From an uncultured Chthonomonas sp. (lineage in GTDB: Bacteria > Armatimonadota > Chthonomonadetes > Chthonomonadales > CAJBBX01), in contig CAJBBX010000110.1 of assembly GCA_903951425.1 (NCBI GenBank), positions 1 to 64,000 on the forward strand: a stretch of DNA of 64,000 nt, in the 5' to 3' direction. The position numbers and the translations under genes are program-made. Positions 62,620 to 64,000 of the stretch are shown here, piece after piece. Under the pieces are notes generated by a model, which saw only the letters and a list, made by a program, of their open reading frames with translations, did not search any database and was not told the origin of the DNA. Positions within the stretch are counted from its first letter, which is position 1, and each line of letters starts with the position of its first letter.

Positions 62620-63405
62620 ATGGCCTCAATGACCCTGCCCGTCACGTTCTACTGCGCGGTGCCCAGCAGCAATCCGCGCGGCCTCGTGACGGAGGATTGG
62701 GAACTCGATCTGGCCAAGACCGCCTTCGTGGAGCTCCACGGATGGAACGTGGGTTGCCCGGGCGGGCCGCCCGTGCCCGAGGAGTACTGGGTCGATGTGG
62801 GCTCGCCGCAGAACCACGAGCTCGCCTGGAGGGTCATCGAGGACCATGCCGCGCCGGCGCTGGAGGCGGCGCGCAAGGCCGGAATGACGGTGGCCCACGT
62901 GCAGCCGGACAGCATCGCCAAGCTCTACAAGGGTATACAGCCGCCCATGCCCGAGGCGCTGCCGGCGGAGCCGTCGTGGGGCTGGGCGCCCGTCAGCTCC
63001 CACGCCTCGGATCGCGCGCAACGAGTCCACGGCCAGGGGTTCATGAACTGGCCGGGCTGGAAGGACCTCGACATCGCCATTCCGCTAAAGCCGATCGACG
63101 GTGAGGCGATGCTGGCTACCACCGACCAGTTCGACGCCTGGCTACGGAGCAAGGGTATCGACACGCTGGTCTACATCGGCTTCTGCACCAACCTCTGCAT
63201 CCTGGACTCGCCGGCCTCCATGAAGCCCATGGCCGGCCGGGGATACCGGTGCATCCTGCTGCGCGAGGCCACCCTGGCCGTGGAGTTCCCGGAGACCATC
63301 GAGCAGAGGCTCTGCACGCAGGTGGCCCTCCGGTACATCGAGTCCTGGGTGGGCTATACGGCCTCCACCTTGGACTTCGCAGTAGCCACAGCGAGCGTCC
63401 GATGA
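62620..63405 (+). CDS. Isochorismatase-superfamily (cysteine) hydrolase
   Basis: A 261-residue alpha/beta hydrolase of the isochorismatase-like superfamily, whose members cleave vinyl ethers or amides (nicotinamide, N-carbamoyl compounds). The thiol is probably C193 in VYIGFCTNLCILDSPASM, and a lysine lies in IPLKPIDGEAMLATTDQFDA. At the position where the family has the catalytic Asp (VVDMQ-like), this protein reads TAFVELHGWNVG with Glu38, an unusual change. ATG 62620 follows the aminotransferase stop by 5 nt; the last codon overlaps the next start (ATGA). A role in hydrolysing an amide before or after amination is a guess from the operon. Confidence 0.78.
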   Translation: MASMTLPVTFYCAVPSSNPRGLVTEDWELDLAKTAFVELHGWNVGCPGGPPVPEEYWVDVGSPQNHELAWRVIEDHAAPALEAARKAGMTVAHVQPDSIAKLYKGIQPPMPEALPAEPSWGWAPVSSHASDRAQRVHGQGFMNWPGWKDLDIAIPLKPIDGEAMLATTDQFDAWLRSKGIDTLVYIGFCTNLCILDSPASMKPMAGRGYRCILLREATLAVEFPETIEQRLCTQVALRYIESWVGYTASTLDFAVATASVR

Positions 63406-64000
63406 GCACGGGCGGCGGTCTCGCGACCCGACGGATGACGCCGGAAGAGATCGCCGCCGTACTGCTCCGCTACGGTATCCGCGCCGCCGCACAGCCGTCC
63501 CTGCATGGCGGTGGCACCGCGAACTCCAACGCGGTCGTGCAGACCGACCGCGGCCCCCTGTTCGTAAAGCGCCGCAACCCCAGGTATTCCGCCGAGGGAT
63601 GCGTCGCCTTCGACCACAGCCTCATGGAGTACCTGGCTCCACGGCGCGTGGGCACGCCGCTGGCGCTGCGGACGCTGGAAGGGACCCGCTGGCTCCGCCT
63701 CGAGGGATCGGTCTACGAGGTCTACCCGTGGATGTCCGGCGAGCCCCATGACCGCCACTCCGTGCAGCAGGTCGCTGCGGCGGGCCGGGCCCTTGCTGCG
63801 TACCACGACGCCGTGCGCCACTTCCCGCCGCCGGCCGGCAAGGAGTGGCCCCGGTACCGCGATCCGGCCGTGATCCGCGACGGCCTGCGGGGGATCGAAG
63901 CCGAGGTGGCGGCGACACTGGCCGCGCCTGATGCGGAGTACCTCCGCGGGCAGGTAGAGGCCGTTAGCCTCGGGCTGACGGACGAGAAATACCACTCCCT
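63402..64000 (+). CDS. APH-family small-molecule kinase, N-terminal part cut by the window end
   Basis: At least 199 codons without a stop, running off the right edge. ATG 63402 overlaps the preceding stop (ATGA). The sequence LHGGGTANSNAVVQTDRGPL, FVKRRNPRYS, VYEVYPWMSGEPHD and AAAGRALAAYHDAV resembles the N-lobe and hinge of aminoglycoside-phosphotransferase-like kinases: the lysine in FVKRR is the ATP-binding residue and the VYPWMSG region is the hinge. Relatives phosphorylate amino-sugars, homoserine or choline. The catalytic HxD loop would lie beyond the window. In an operon with an aminotransferase and an amidase-like hydrolase, an amino-sugar or cyclitol substrate is a reasonable inference. 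Confidence 0.75.
   Translation, partial: MSTGGGLATRRMTPEEIAAVLLRYGIRAAAQPSLHGGGTANSNAVVQTDRGPLFVKRRNPRYSAEGCVAFDHSLMEYLAPRRVGTPLALRTLEGTRWLRLEGSVYEVYPWMSGEPHDRHSVQQVAAAGRALAAYHDAVRHFPPPAGKEWPRYRDPAVIRDGLRGIEAEVAATLAAPDAEYLRGQVEAVSLGLTDEKYHS

Noticed and set aside
1-64000. CRISPR array, tRNA, rRNA or insertion sequence
   Set aside because: No regularly spaced repeats, cloverleaf-like GTTCGA-containing segments or transposase motifs were noticed when reading through; a dedicated tRNA scan could not be run.

Overview
The window is high-GC DNA, about 70% G+C in most of the genes I counted by eye. It most resembles a chromosome segment of an Armatimonadota-type bacterium. The strongest pointer is the prepilin-like gene at 60385-61095: its N-terminus ([20 protein letters not shown], then [12 protein letters not shown]) and its H-x-DG-type tail are very typical of that phylum. 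Many secreted glycan-active enzymes with Sec or Tat leaders and FG-GAP/PHP-type extracellular proteins fit a polysaccharide-degrading soil or aquatic lifestyle. The phylum call is inference; there is no rRNA here.

Layout. 1-19.4 kb is a carbohydrate-degradation region: a GH89-type alpha-N-acetylglucosaminidase, two CehA/McbA-type PHP metallohydrolases, a DUF5696-type glycosidase-like protein, a five-bladed-propeller glycosidase (GH43/GH32-like), a GH99-like secreted protein, a glycyl radical enzyme and a divergent ketoglutarate-semialdehyde-type aldehyde dehydrogenase. 19.4-23.2 kb holds aat, an MFS exporter, a GspF/PilC protein and a toxin-antitoxin remnant. 23.2-27.8 kb holds a GH116 glucosylceramidase-like enzyme, with what looks like a nested GH32-type beta-sandwich, and a frameshifted sulfatase. 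28-34 kb is a leftward housekeeping run: an acyltransferase E2, nadD, a membrane-anchored basic protein, an MFS transporter and metG.

34.36-48.38 kb is a complete type 1-like BREX phage-defence operon: brxA, brxB, brxC, pglX, [AAA ATPase + PD-(D/E)XK nuclease], pglZ, brxL. The bracketed two-gene cassette sits between pglX and pglZ, is separated from pglX by the only sizeable gap in the operon, and samples at about 58-60% G+C against about 70-77% for its neighbours. I read it as a separately acquired nuclease module lodged inside BREX, and it is the most interesting object in the window. The presumed target-recognition region of pglX also has reduced G+C, consistent with specificity swapping.

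48.6-64 kb is an uncharacterised metabolic region. A leftward seven-gene run (M55 D-aminopeptidase-like, NAD(P)-epimerase-like, M20 hydrolase, Gfo/Idh/MocA, class III aminotransferase, DegT/DnrJ aminotransferase, FG-GAP secreted protein) diverges from a LacI-type regulator that has a textbook promoter and a candidate operator. A rightward unit (second DegT/DnrJ aminotransferase, isochorismatase-like hydrolase, APH-like kinase cut by the window end) follows. Together they suggest metabolism of an amino-bearing sugar or amide, substrate unknown.

Gene decay is visible in three places. Two toxin genes next to intact antitoxins carry in-frame nonsense codons, and the sulfatase is frameshifted. I saw no tRNA, rRNA, CRISPR array, integrase or insertion sequence.
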